Of a stretch of DNA of 64,000 nt, positions 52,817 to 64,000 are shown in pieces. Every line of letters begins with the position of its first letter. Positions within the stretch are counted from its first letter, which is position 1. Source of the DNA: an uncultured Pelagibacteraceae bacterium (GTDB lineage: Bacteria > Pseudomonadota > Alphaproteobacteria > Pelagibacterales > Pelagibacteraceae); contig CACLUK010000001.1 in the NCBI GenBank assembly GCA_902610115.1, positions 62,001 to 126,000 on the forward strand, written 5' to 3'. The notes below the pieces were generated by a model. It had not been told where the DNA came from, made no database searches, and was given only the letters and a program-made list of their open reading frames with translations. Position numbers and translations under genes: made by a program.

Positions 52817-54888
52817 TGTTTAAATTACATAAGGAAGAATTAGAGGTTAATGGTAAAAAATTAACTTTAGAAACAGGCAAGGTTGCCCGTCAAGCAGATG
52901 GAGCAATTATTGCAACGTTAGGCGAAACAGTAGTGATAGCTACAGCAGTCGGGGCAAAAAAAGTTGCTGAAGGACAAGACTATTTTCCACTATCAGTAAA
53001 CTATCAAGAAAAGTATTACGCAGCAGGGAAAATTCCTGGTGGATATTTCAAAAGAGAAGCGAGACCTACTGAGGCTGAGACATTAATTTCTCGATTAATA
53101 GATAGACCAATAAGACCTCTGTTTCCCTCTGGTTTTATGAACGAAGTACAAGTTCTTCCAACAGTTTTATCTTACGACAGTGAAAATCAACCTGATATTC
53201 TCTCAATTATAGCTTCTTCGGCAGCGTTAGCTATATCAGGATTACCATTCATGGGACCTATAGCTGCGAGTAGAGTAGGATATAAAAATGGAAAATATTT
53301 ATTAAATCCTTCTTTCGAACAACTTAAAGAGTCAGATTTAGATCTAGTGGTAGCTGGCACAAAAGATGCAGTTTTGATGGTTGAGTCAGAAACATCTGGG
53401 TTATCCGAAAAAGTTATGCTGGATGCAGTTAAATTTGGACATGAAAAATTTGTACCAATTATTGAAGCAATTGAAAAATTAGCAAAGAAAGCTGGAAAAC
53501 CTAAGTGGGAAGTCGAGGAAGTTGATCTTTCTGAAATTAAAAAGAAAATTACAAAAAAATTTGAAAGTTCTTTAAAAAGCGCCTTTAAAGAAATAGACAA
53601 GAAAAAAAGATCAACAGCTATTTCTGAAATAGAAAGTCAATGTAAAGAAATGTTTGTAGAAGATGAAACTGTTACTGAAAATCAAGTAATGAATCAACTT
53701 AAATCTTTAGAAAAAGATATTGTAAGGACTGCAATTTTAAAAGAAAAGAAAAGAATTGATGGAAGAGGCTTATCAGACGTAAGACAGATTAAATGTGAAG
53801 TTGGTGTATTACCTAGAACTCATGGATCTGCTCTTTTCACAAGAGGGGAAACTCAAGCTCTTGTTGTTACAACGCTTGGAATGACAGATGATGAACAACG
53901 ATTAGAAAGTTTAGAAGGAATGCAAAGATCAAACTTTATGTTGCACTATAATTTTCCTCCATTCTCAGTTGGAGAATGTGGTAGAATAGGTACTGGCAGA
54001 AGAGAAATTGGTCATGGAAAACTTGCGTGGAGAGCAATTAACTCATCTTTACCATCAAAAGAAAATTTTCCATACACACTAAGAGTAGTTTCAGAAATAA
54101 CAGAGTCTAATGGATCTTCATCTATGGCAACAGTTTGTGGTACTTCATTATCCTTAATGGACGCTGGAGTTCCTATAAAAGAACCAGTTGCTGGTATTGC
54201 TATGGGATTAATTAAAGAAGGTAAGGATTTTTCTGTACTATCTGATATTTTGGGTGATGAAGATCATCTAGGAGATATGGATTTTAAAGTTGCTGGGACA
54301 AAGGATGGTATTACCTCACTTCAGATGGATATAAAAATTACAGGTATAACTTTTGAAATCATGGAAAAAGCATTAAAGCAAGCTAAAGGAGGAAGAGAGT
54401 TCATCTTAGGAGAAATGAATAAAGCTATTAAAACTTCAAGAAAAGAATTTTCAAAACACACACCTAAAATGGAAACTATTAAAGTTGATAAAAAAGATAT
54501 AGCAACAGTGATAGGAAAAGGCGGAGCAACCATAAGAGAAATCGTTGAAACCTCAGGAGCTAAAGTTGATGTGAAGGACACTGGAGAAGTAACTGTTGCA
54601 GCACCAGATGAAGCATCAAGAAGTAAAGCAATCGATTTTATCAAAAATTTGATTGCAAAACCTGAGATGGGTAAAATTTATAAAGGTAAAGTAGTTAAAA
54701 TTATGGAATTTGGAGCTTTTGTAAATTTTTTAGGAAAGCAAGACGGTCTCGTACATATTTCTGAACTTGCTGACAAACGTGTTGCAAAAGTTGGTGATAT
54801 TGTAAAAGAGGGCGATGAAGTATCTGTTAAAGTAGTCGGATTTGATAGAGGAAAAGTAAAGCTTTCAATGAAGCAAGCCTCTGCTTAA
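52816..54888 (+). CDS. pnp: Polynucleotide phosphorylase
   Basis: Two RNase PH domains, KH ([12 protein letters not shown]), S1. Confidence 0.99.
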   Translation: MFKLHKEELEVNGKKLTLETGKVARQADGAIIATLGETVVIATAVGAKKVAEGQDYFPLSVNYQEKYYAAGKIPGGYFKREARPTEAETLISRLIDRPIRPLFPSGFMNEVQVLPTVLSYDSENQPDILSIIASSAALAISGLPFMGPIAASRVGYKNGKYLLNPSFEQLKESDLDLVVAGTKDAVLMVESETSGLSEKVMLDAVKFGHEKFVPIIEAIEKLAKKAGKPKWEVEEVDLSEIKKKITKKFESSLKSAFKEIDKKKRSTAISEIESQCKEMFVEDETVTENQVMNQLKSLEKDIVRTAILKEKKRIDGRGLSDVRQIKCEVGVLPRTHGSALFTRGETQALVVTTLGMTDDEQRLESLEGMQRSNFMLHYNFPPFSVGECGRIGTGRREIGHGKLAWRAINSSLPSKENFPYTLRVVSEITESNGSSSMATVCGTSLSLMDAGVPIKEPVAGIAMGLIKEGKDFSVLSDILGDEDHLGDMDFKVAGTKDGITSLQMDIKITGITFEIMEKALKQAKGGREFILGEMNKAIKTSRKEFSKHTPKMETIKVDKKDIATVIGKGGATIREIVETSGAKVDVKDTGEVTVAAPDEASRSKAIDFIKNLIAKPEMGKIYKGKVVKIMEFGAFVNFLGKQDGLVHISELADKRVAKVGDIVKEGDEVSVKVVGFDRGKVKLSMKQASA

Positions 54889-55670
54889 ACCATATTTTTA
54901 GGATCTGGCATACCTACTTTATTATATCCTGCATCCACATAATGAATTTCGCCAGTCACACCAGCTGCCAAATTACTTAGTAGGTATAATGCGGAATTAC
55001 CGACATCATGAATATCCACATTTCTTTTTAAAAAGGAATGGTCCTCATTCCATTTGTACAAGAATTTTGCATCTCCAATAGCAGATGCTGCCAAAGTTTT
55101 TATAGGTCCTGCGCTGATTGCGTTAACTCTAATTTTCTTTTTACCAAGATCTCTGGCTAGATATTTTACGCTTGCCTCTAAAGCAGATTTACATACTCCC
55201 ATGACATTATAATTAGGTATTGCTTTAGTCGACTCGTACGTGAGAGTTAGCAAACTCCCTTCTTCCCTTATTATCTTTGCCGCTTCTTTAGATACTTCAG
55301 TGAAAGAAAAACATGAGATAAGCATACTTCTTAGAAAATTTTCTCTAGTGGTATTCAAGTATTCCCCTGATAATTCTGATTTATCTGAAAAAGCAACTGC
55401 GTGGACTACAAAATCTATTTCGCCCCATTTTGACTTAATATCCTGGAAAAGTTTAACAACTTCTTCTTTTTTTTCTACATCACAACTGAAAGTAACGTTA
55501 GAATTTAATTTTTCTGCCAAGGGCACGACTCTTTTTTTCAAAGCTTCACCTAAATAAGTAAATGCTAATTCTGCACCAGCTTCTGAAAGTTTTTGAGATA
55601 TTCCCCAAGCTATTGAGCGTTCGTTGGCAACACCCATTATTAGACCCTTTTTTCCTTTCATCAAACTCAT
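54885..55670 (-). CDS. fabI: Enoyl-ACP reductase FabI
   Basis: [50 protein letters not shown]. Confidence 0.96.
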   Translation of the reverse strand: MSLMKGKKGLIMGVANERSIAWGISQKLSEAGAELAFTYLGEALKKRVVPLAEKLNSNVTFSCDVEKKEEVVKLFQDIKSKWGEIDFVVHAVAFSDKSELSGEYLNTTRENFLRSMLISCFSFTEVSKEAAKIIREEGSLLTLTYESTKAIPNYNVMGVCKSALEASVKYLARDLGKKKIRVNAISAGPIKTLAASAIGDAKFLYKWNEDHSFLKRNVDIHDVGNSALYLLSNLAAGVTGEIHYVDAGYNKVGMPDPKNMV

Positions 55671-56884
55671 TATTTTACCTTTTGAAAAACTAAAGTAGCA
55701 TTAGTTCCACCAAAACCAAAACTATTAGACATTACTGAGTTTAGTTTTACATTTTTTTCAACTTTTGTGACTATAGGATATTTTTTTGCTTCATCATCCA
55801 TATCATTAATATTCGCTGATGCAGCTATAAAATTATTTTTCATCATAATTAAACTGTAAACAGCCTCATGTACTGAAGTAGCTCCTAGAGAATGTCCGGC
55901 TAGAGATTTAGTGGAGCTAATTTTAGGTTTATAGTCACTAAACACTTCACCTACTGCTTTTAATTCAGTTATATCTCCAACAGGTGTAGATGTTCCATGA
56001 GTATTTATATAGTCAATTTTATTTTTTACGGTACTTAATGCCATTTTCATGCACCTTACTGCTCCTTCTCCGGAAGGAGCTACCATATCGTATCCATCTG
56101 AAGTAGCACCATATCCAGTCAGTTCTGCATATATTTTTGCACCTCTAGACCTTGCGTGCTCGTACTCCTCTAAAACTAAAACTCCGCCACCTCCTGAGAT
56201 AACGAAACCATCTCGAGTTTTGTCATATGGTCTAGAGGCTTTTTCAGGAGTATCGTTGTATTTTGAGGATAAAGCAGTCATCGCATCAAACATCGCAGTC
56301 ATCGCAAAATGAACTTCGTCACTGCCACCTGCAAAAATAATTTTTTGTTTTCCTAGTTGAATTAATTCCATTGCATTACCTATGCAATGTCCGCTAGTTG
56401 CACACGCTGAACTGATGGTATAGTTAACCCCTTTTATTTTAAAAGGTACTGCAAGAGTTGCTGAGGCTGTACTCGACATTGTTCGTGGAACTACAAAAGG
56501 TCCCATTCTTTTTGGACTTTTTTCTCTTGTCTTGTCTGCTGCTAATATGACGTTTTCTATTGAAGGACCACCAGATCCCATAATCATTCCAGTTGAAACA
56601 CTGCTTACATCTTTTTCTTCAAGTCCAGAGTCCTTTACAGCTTCATTCATTGAAACATAATTGTAAGCAGACCCTGGCCCCATAAATCTTATAAATTTTC
56701 TATCTACATGATCTTCTAGTTTAATATTTGGTTTTCCGTGAACATGACTTTTTAAATTGTATTCTTTGTATTCTTCAGCAAATGTAATACCTGATTTTGC
56801 ATTTAGTAGTGACTTATAAACTTCATCTTGATTATTTCCTAAACAAGAAACTACCCCTATTCCAGTAACTACAACTCTTTTCAT
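55670..56884 (-). CDS. fabB: Beta-ketoacyl-ACP synthase FabB
   Basis: [35 protein letters not shown]. Confidence 0.96.
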   Translation of the reverse strand: MKRVVVTGIGVVSCLGNNQDEVYKSLLNAKSGITFAEEYKEYNLKSHVHGKPNIKLEDHVDRKFIRFMGPGSAYNYVSMNEAVKDSGLEEKDVSSVSTGMIMGSGGPSIENVILAADKTREKSPKRMGPFVVPRTMSSTASATLAVPFKIKGVNYTISSACATSGHCIGNAMELIQLGKQKIIFAGGSDEVHFAMTAMFDAMTALSSKYNDTPEKASRPYDKTRDGFVISGGGGVLVLEEYEHARSRGAKIYAELTGYGATSDGYDMVAPSGEGAVRCMKMALSTVKNKIDYINTHGTSTPVGDITELKAVGEVFSDYKPKISSTKSLAGHSLGATSVHEAVYSLIMMKNNFIAASANINDMDDEAKKYPIVTKVEKNVKLNSVMSNSFGFGGTNATLVFQKVK

Positions 56885-57384
56885 GATTTGAATAATCCTA
56901 CCTTAAGATTTTCTGCAGTGTAAATTATTTTACCATCTGCACTTAAAATACCATTAGCTAATCCAACAGCTGTACCTTCTTTTTTTAAAATTCTTTTCAT
57001 ATTTATTTCATAAGTTGCCATTTTAATATTTTTTAATACTTCACCTGTGAATTTTACAGAATTTACTCCTAAAGCTCTACCTTTTCCTGGCTCACCTATC
57101 CAGCCTAAATAAAATCCAACTAACTGCCACATAGCATCTAAACCAAGACAACCCGGCATAACTGGGTCCCTCTTAAAATGGCAATCAAAAAACCATAGGT
57201 TGTCTTTAATATCTAGCTCCGCTTTAATAAAACCTTTCTTAAATTCACCTGTATCTTTTTTTATTTCTGTAATTCTATCAAACATCAACATTGGAGGTAA
57301 CGGCAGCTTAGCATTCCCCTCACCAAATAGTTTTCCCTCTCCACACGAAATTAGCTCATCGTAATTGTAACTATTTTTTTGCAT
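56881..57384 (-). CDS. fabA: 3-hydroxydecanoyl-ACP dehydratase FabA
   Basis: [32 protein letters not shown]. Confidence 0.97.
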   Translation of the reverse strand: MQKNSYNYDELISCGEGKLFGEGNAKLPLPPMLMFDRITEIKKDTGEFKKGFIKAELDIKDNLWFFDCHFKRDPVMPGCLGLDAMWQLVGFYLGWIGEPGKGRALGVNSVKFTGEVLKNIKMATYEINMKRILKKEGTAVGLANGILSADGKIIYTAENLKVGLFKS

Positions 57385-57435
57385 GATTTAGAATTGTTTT
57401 ACTTGATTTAGCAAAAGTTTCATATATATTTTGTT

Positions 57436-57452
57436 TTTAGAATGATTATAAA
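57436..57452. promoter_or_regulatory. Irr/Fur-family operator between fabA and irr
   Basis: TTTAGAATGATTATAAA; inverted repeat TTTAGAA-N3-TTATAAA with one mismatch, 25-41 nt upstream of the irr GTG. Confidence 0.7.
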
Positions 57453-57476
57453 GTAGATCAAAAAACGAACTAAAAC

Positions 57477-57884
57477 GTGAAAAAAATAGACATTTTAAAA
57501 AAATTAAGATCTTCTGGGTTAAGACCGACTAAACAAAGAGTTGAAATAGCTAAATTTTTATTTGAAAGAGAAAAAACTTTCCATTTTACAGTCGAAAGTC
57601 TAAACAAACTTTTGAGCAAAAAATCGGCTTCTAAAATTGCGCTAGCTACAATTTATAATACCGTTCACGCATTTAAAACAGCCGGACATTTAAGTGAAGT
57701 TGAAGTAAGAGGAAACAAAACTTATTTTGATACTAATGTTTCAAACCATCACCATTTTTATGATAGCGATACTTCAGAATTAATAGACATCGATTCGAAT
57801 GATATAATCATTCAAAAAATTCCAAAAGCACCAAATGGTAAAAAAATTAAGAATGTTGAGGTATTTATAAATTTGAAAAATTGA
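57477..57884 (+). CDS. irr: Fur-family iron response regulator (Irr-like), GTG start
   Basis: SGLRPTKQRVEIAKFLF...ATIYNTVHAFKTAGHL...SNHHHFYDSDTSELIDI; divergent from fabA as in other Alphaproteobacteria. Confidence 0.85.
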   Translation: MKKIDILKKLRSSGLRPTKQRVEIAKFLFEREKTFHFTVESLNKLLSKKSASKIALATIYNTVHAFKTAGHLSEVEVRGNKTYFDTNVSNHHHFYDSDTSELIDIDSNDIIIQKIPKAPNGKKIKNVEVFINLKN

Positions 57885-57906
57885 CAGTTTGTCGCTTGTT
57901 TTTCAC

Positions 57907-60103
<2,197 letters not shown>

Positions 60104-60104
60104 T

Positions 60105-60746
60105 ATGGAAATTGTAAAAACACAAAACTTAGAAAAGTTAAATCAAAATATAAAAGATGATTTTTTTAAAGTTCCAAATTTAAAATTTGATATTGATAAA
60201 TTAAAAGCTGATTTAAATATTGTATTAAAAAAAAAGAAATTCAGCACTCTTGGTATTAAAAACTTTGGGGCCATTTCTATAAATCAAATTCCAGGTGATA
60301 AAAATTCTACAGAGGGTCACAATGTAAGAGGCACTTACTGGACTATACCTGATGAAAAAGGTAAAGAAGTAGAGAGAGACAAGGCTATTGATGAGTCAAA
60401 ATATACAGAAATAGTTCCTGAGTTTAAAAATACATATTTTGAGGAAGTTTATAATACTTTAAGGAAACACTTTAAACTTGGAAGAGTAAGAATATTATTA
60501 AAAGAACCTAGATCAACTCTAAGTTGGCATAGAGATCCAGAGCCAAGACTCCATATTCCAATCATAACGAATAAAGGTTGCAGAATGGTCATCGAAGATG
60601 TTTGTAAGCACATGCCAGCAGATGGATCAGCAACTATTACAAACAACACTAAATATCACAACTTCTTTAATGGCGGTGAGCAAGATAGGATACATCTTGT
60701 AGCTTGTGTTTTAGAAAATCCGTTTAAAAATGGCAGAGTTCAATAA
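60105..60746 (+). CDS. Aspartyl/asparaginyl beta-hydroxylase-like Fe(II)/2OG dioxygenase
   Basis: SWHRDPEPRLHIPIITNKGCRMVI...NGGEQDRIHLV; HxD...H pattern. Confidence 0.8.
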   Translation: MEIVKTQNLEKLNQNIKDDFFKVPNLKFDIDKLKADLNIVLKKKKFSTLGIKNFGAISINQIPGDKNSTEGHNVRGTYWTIPDEKGKEVERDKAIDESKYTEIVPEFKNTYFEEVYNTLRKHFKLGRVRILLKEPRSTLSWHRDPEPRLHIPIITNKGCRMVIEDVCKHMPADGSATITNNTKYHNFFNGGEQDRIHLVACVLENPFKNGRVQ

Positions 60747-60972
60747 AGGAATCTATCTTACTGTAAAAGATATTTATCAAAGCAACAAAGGATCTCTTTT
60801 ACGAACCTTAATCTATACAATTGGACATTTTTTAATTGCCATAACAGTTTTAATGTTAATATCCAATGTTTCATTCGCGATTGCTTTAACTGATGCAATA
60901 GTTGAGCCGATTGCTAACGCAGTTTGGTACTTCGTGCTAGATAAAATCTGGACATCTAAGAACAAGAAATAG
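60730..60972 (+). CDS. DUF2061-like small membrane protein
   Basis: SLLRTLIYTIGHFLIAITVLMLISNVSFAIALTDAIVEPIANAVWYFVLDKIW. Confidence 0.75.
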   Translation: MAEFNKGIYLTVKDIYQSNKGSLLRTLIYTIGHFLIAITVLMLISNVSFAIALTDAIVEPIANAVWYFVLDKIWTSKNKK

Positions 60973-60974
60973 TT

Positions 60975-61418
60975 TTAAAGTAGACCCCATAAAATATTTT
61001 TTTTAACCCAACCTTTATATTTTTCTACACTTACTTTACACCATTCATCTTTACACTTATGGATCTTACATAACCTTCCTTCTTTTAGAATCACAAGAGG
61101 CTTAGAATAAATAGAAGGTTTTTTAAAAATTAATTGATCATCATCAGTTGTGATAGCCGCTTTTTTTTTTGATAATTGTGAAATATGAATCCAACCAGTA
61201 TTATTTTCATGATCTTTTATTTTCCTAAAATTCTCAGATTTATCTAGAATTAAAACAGGTAAATATTTCTTTTTGTAAAATAACTTGATGGGATATTCGA
61301 AAGATGGTCCTTGTCTAAGATTTACTTTGTCGTTTCTCAAGGTTAAAAAATATTCATTTGCCAAAAGACTCTGAAAAGAAAAATAAACAATGAAAAAAAT
61401 ATAAAAAATTTTTAACAT
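60975..61418 (-). CDS. Secreted bacterial SH3-like domain protein
   Basis: Signal peptide; DKVNLRQGPSFEYPIKL, GWIHISQLSKKKAAI, CKVSVEKYKGWVKKNILWG. Confidence 0.85.
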   Translation of the reverse strand: MLKIFYIFFIVYFSFQSLLANEYFLTLRNDKVNLRQGPSFEYPIKLFYKKKYLPVLILDKSENFRKIKDHENNTGWIHISQLSKKKAAITTDDDQLIFKKPSIYSKPLVILKEGRLCKIHKCKDEWCKVSVEKYKGWVKKNILWGLL

Positions 61419-62155
61419 TTGTTTTTACATTGAGGATTGAAAGATAATTTTATTTTTCTTAAATTTATTTTAATTGAGTCAAAAATTATCATCTGATTAT
61501 CTAAACCATTCTTTATTCCTATAATTGTTTTTAAAACTTCGTTTGCTTGTAGCGAACCCAAAATTCCAGCTACAGGAGAGAAAATTCCTTCTGTTTCACA
61601 ATTTTTTTCTAAAGCAGGCTTATCTGGCATAAAGCACCTGTAACAGGATGTCTTTTTTTTAAAATTAAACTTGTATAAATGACCGTCAAATCTATTGATC
61701 GCTGCAGAGATGAGTATTTTTTTCATTTTTTTACATTCATCATTAATCAAGTATCTAGTTTCAAAGTTGTCAGTTCCGTCGCAAATTATTTCAAAATCTT
61801 TGATAATCGATTTTATATTATTAGAAGTTATTTTTTTTTTAAATATTTTAATTCTAATTTTTTTATTTATTCTATTAATACCTAACTTAGCCTGATTGAC
61901 TTTGTACTTTCCTATATCTTTAGTAGAAAATAACGTTTGTCTATTTAAATTACTTATTTCAACTTTATCTGGATCTGCAATTCCTATCGTTCCCACCCCA
62001 GATGCTGCTAAATACGTTAAAAGTGGGCAACCCAAACCTCCAATACCGATTATTAATACTTTAGCGTTAAGTATTTTTTTTTGCCCAGCTACTCCAACAT
62101 TTTTAAGAATTATTTGTTTTTCAAACCTTTTAAAATCTTTTAATCCTAATTGCAT
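61412..62155 (-). CDS. ThiF/MoeB/HesA family adenylyltransferase
   Basis: VLIIGIGGLGCPLLTYLAASGVGTIGIADPDKVEISNLNRQTLF; CX2C zinc motif. Confidence 0.93.
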   Translation of the reverse strand: MQLGLKDFKRFEKQIILKNVGVAGQKKILNAKVLIIGIGGLGCPLLTYLAASGVGTIGIADPDKVEISNLNRQTLFSTKDIGKYKVNQAKLGINRINKKIRIKIFKKKITSNNIKSIIKDFEIICDGTDNFETRYLINDECKKMKKILISAAINRFDGHLYKFNFKKKTSCYRCFMPDKPALEKNCETEGIFSPVAGILGSLQANEVLKTIIGIKNGLDNQMIIFDSIKINLRKIKLSFNPQCKNKC

Positions 62156-62158
62156 AAA

Positions 62159-62599
62159 TTATTTCAATCCAGTAGATCCAAAACCACCTTCACCTCTAAT
62201 TGTATCCTCTAATTTATCTACTTCCTTAAATTTTGCTTTAACAATAGGGCACAATACCATTTGAGCGATGCGTGCACCTTTCTCAACAACAAAAGTTTTA
62301 TTGCTCAAATTTATTAATATTACTTTTAATTCACCTCTATAATCAGCGTCTATCGTTCCAGGTGAATTAAGAACTGCTACCTGACTTTTAGCAGCCAATC
62401 CTGATCTCGATCTAATTTGTATTTCAAAATTTTCGGGAATAGACACAGATATACCAGTTGGAATTATTGAAGTTTTCCCTGGCTCTATTTTAATCTGTTT
62501 TTCAATATTTGCTGAAAGATCCATCCCTGATGAACCATTTGTCTCGTATTTAGGTAGTTCGATATTTTTAGATAGTCTTTTAATTAAAACTTCTGTCAT
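62159..62599 (-). CDS. dut: dUTP diphosphatase
   Basis: RSRSGLAAKSQVAVLNSPGTIDADYRGELKVIL, RGEGGFGSTG. Confidence 0.97.
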   Translation of the reverse strand: MTEVLIKRLSKNIELPKYETNGSSGMDLSANIEKQIKIEPGKTSIIPTGISVSIPENFEIQIRSRSGLAAKSQVAVLNSPGTIDADYRGELKVILINLSNKTFVVEKGARIAQMVLCPIVKAKFKEVDKLEDTIRGEGGFGSTGLK

Positions 62600-63809
62600 T
62601 CATTAAGAGTTTGTCTAAGACTATTTCAGCTATAACGTTAGCTATAAAACTTTTTTTATTTTTTTTTATTACTTTTATTTTTCCTGAATTATCAATTATC
62701 GAAACTCTATTATAATCTGAATTAAGTCCGCTATCTTTTTTGGAAACATCGTTAACAACTATAAGATCACAATTTTTTTGTTTTAATTTAGAAAAAGCGT
62801 TTTTATTTAAATTTTCAGTTTCAGCTGCGAAACCGATTACTAAGCTTGGCCTATGTTTATTGTTCTTCCCTAGAAATTCAACAATATCCCTGTTCTTCTC
62901 CAATTCAATAGATTTTAATTTAATATTATCCTTTTTTATTTTAACCTTACTTTTCTTAATTGGCTTGAAGTCAGCTACAGCAGCAGTACATATTGCAATA
63001 TCTACTGGCAAACACTTTTTTACCTCCTCAAACATCTCATTTGCTGTGACTATTTTTTTTGTTTTGATATCTTTTTTTGGATAAAGATGTGATGGTCCCG
63101 TAATTAAAGTTGTCTTTATACCTAGCCTACTTAATGCTTCAGCTATTTCAAATCCCTGCTTCCCACTTGACTCGTTTGATATAAACCTCACTGGATCCAA
63201 GTACTCCCTTGTTGGCCCGGCTGTAACTAAAGCTTTAAGATTTTTACTTTTTATAATATTTTTTTTATTAAAATATTTTTCAATAAATGAGTAAATTTGT
63301 CTTGGACTCGACATTTTGCCCTCACCATACTCCCCACAGGCCATCTCACCTTTTTCAGGACCTATAAAAAGATAGCCATAATCCTTTAAAATTTTTACAT
63401 TTTGTTGTGTCGCTTTGTGTACCCACATTCTCACATTCATGGCAGGAACTAATAAAATATCTTTATTAGATGCTAATATTACTGTTGTCGCTAAATCTTC
63501 CGCTTTTCCAAGACTTAACTTTGTCATAAAATTTGCAGTTGTAGGCAATACAATTATTAAGTCGGCCCATCTAGATAATGCAATATGATCTATTTCTACC
63601 TCAGAGTCCTTGTCAAAAATATTCTCAAAAATCTTACTTTTTGTCAGAGTAGAAACTGATAGAGGAGTGACAAATTCTTTACCACTTTTAGTAAGTATAG
63701 TTTTAACTTCATTGTCATTTTTTTTTAGCAATCTTATCAAATCTAAAGACTTATAAGCTGCAATACCTCCACCAATGATAATTAGAATTTTTTTATTTTT
63801 TACAGTCAT
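62580..63809 (-). CDS. coaBC: Bifunctional phosphopantothenoylcysteine decarboxylase/synthetase
   Basis: IIIGGGIAAYKSLDLIRLL, PAMNVRMW, VTAGPTREYLDPVRFISNESSGKQG. Confidence 0.96.
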   Translation of the reverse strand: MTVKNKKILIIIGGGIAAYKSLDLIRLLKKNDNEVKTILTKSGKEFVTPLSVSTLTKSKIFENIFDKDSEVEIDHIALSRWADLIIVLPTTANFMTKLSLGKAEDLATTVILASNKDILLVPAMNVRMWVHKATQQNVKILKDYGYLFIGPEKGEMACGEYGEGKMSSPRQIYSFIEKYFNKKNIIKSKNLKALVTAGPTREYLDPVRFISNESSGKQGFEIAEALSRLGIKTTLITGPSHLYPKKDIKTKKIVTANEMFEEVKKCLPVDIAICTAAVADFKPIKKSKVKIKKDNIKLKSIELEKNRDIVEFLGKNNKHRPSLVIGFAAETENLNKNAFSKLKQKNCDLIVVNDVSKKDSGLNSDYNRVSIIDNSGKIKVIKKNKKSFIANVIAEIVLDKLLMNDRSFN

Positions 63810-63815
63810 AAGTAA

Positions 63816-64000
63816 TTAAAATACTAATAGAAAGACAATTACAACACCAAAAAAACTAATAACTATATTATTTCTAAAGTTTTTAATCTTCATTTGTTCT
63901 AATTCTAAATTTTTATTTGTTCCAAGAGCTAAATTCAAATTTCCATCAGCCATTAACTTTAAAGCATAATCAGCTCTATCCATTAACTCTGGAAGATCTG
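63816..64000 (-). CDS. ubiB: UbiB/ABC1 family protein, C-terminal end (partial, runs off window end)
   Basis: Minus translation ...DLPELMDRADYALKLMADGNLNLALGTNKNLELEQMKIKNFRNNIVISFFGVVIVFLLVF; position upstream of coaBC. Confidence 0.7.
   Translation of the reverse strand, partial: DLPELMDRADYALKLMADGNLNLALGTNKNLELEQMKIKNFRNNIVISFFGVVIVFLLVF

Overview
This is a gene-dense, AT-rich alphaproteobacterial chromosome segment. Protein content, compact spacing and gene order fit a Pelagibacterales/SAR11-like genome (inference; no database search was run). It holds about 60 mostly housekeeping genes: hslUV, hisBHAFE, ftsK, mnmE-mnmG-rsmG-parA-parB, leuS, a porin, grpE-dnaK-dnaJ, maeB, murJ-trpS, tsaB-fur-miaB-phoH-ybeY-lnt-metK, nusA-infB-rbfA-rpsO-pnp, fabI-fabB-fabA, irr-katG, thiF/moeB-dut-coaBC-ubiB. 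I see no rRNA, tRNA, CRISPR, prophage or transposon. The best leads are: (1) two near-identical TTTAGAA-N3-TTATAAA Irr/Fur-type operators, one in the irr/fabA divergent region and one just before a divergent katG that heads a katG / Asp-Asn-hydroxylase-like / DUF2061 cluster; (2) an unannotated 40-aa ArfA-like ribosome-rescue ORF (TTG start overlapping a TGA stop); (3) two parS-like sites inside rsmG next to parAB; (4) an intrinsic terminator embedded in the coding 3' end of a convergent thiE-like gene; (5) a terminator/attenuator hairpin abutting the nusA Shine-Dalgarno; (6) head-to-head gene pairs whose start codons abut or overlap (CATATG, ATGCAT); (7) candidate RpoH promoters before dnaK and hslV. 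Several usual neighbours (truB, rimP, trmB, mltA, rimI) are absent from their expected positions.
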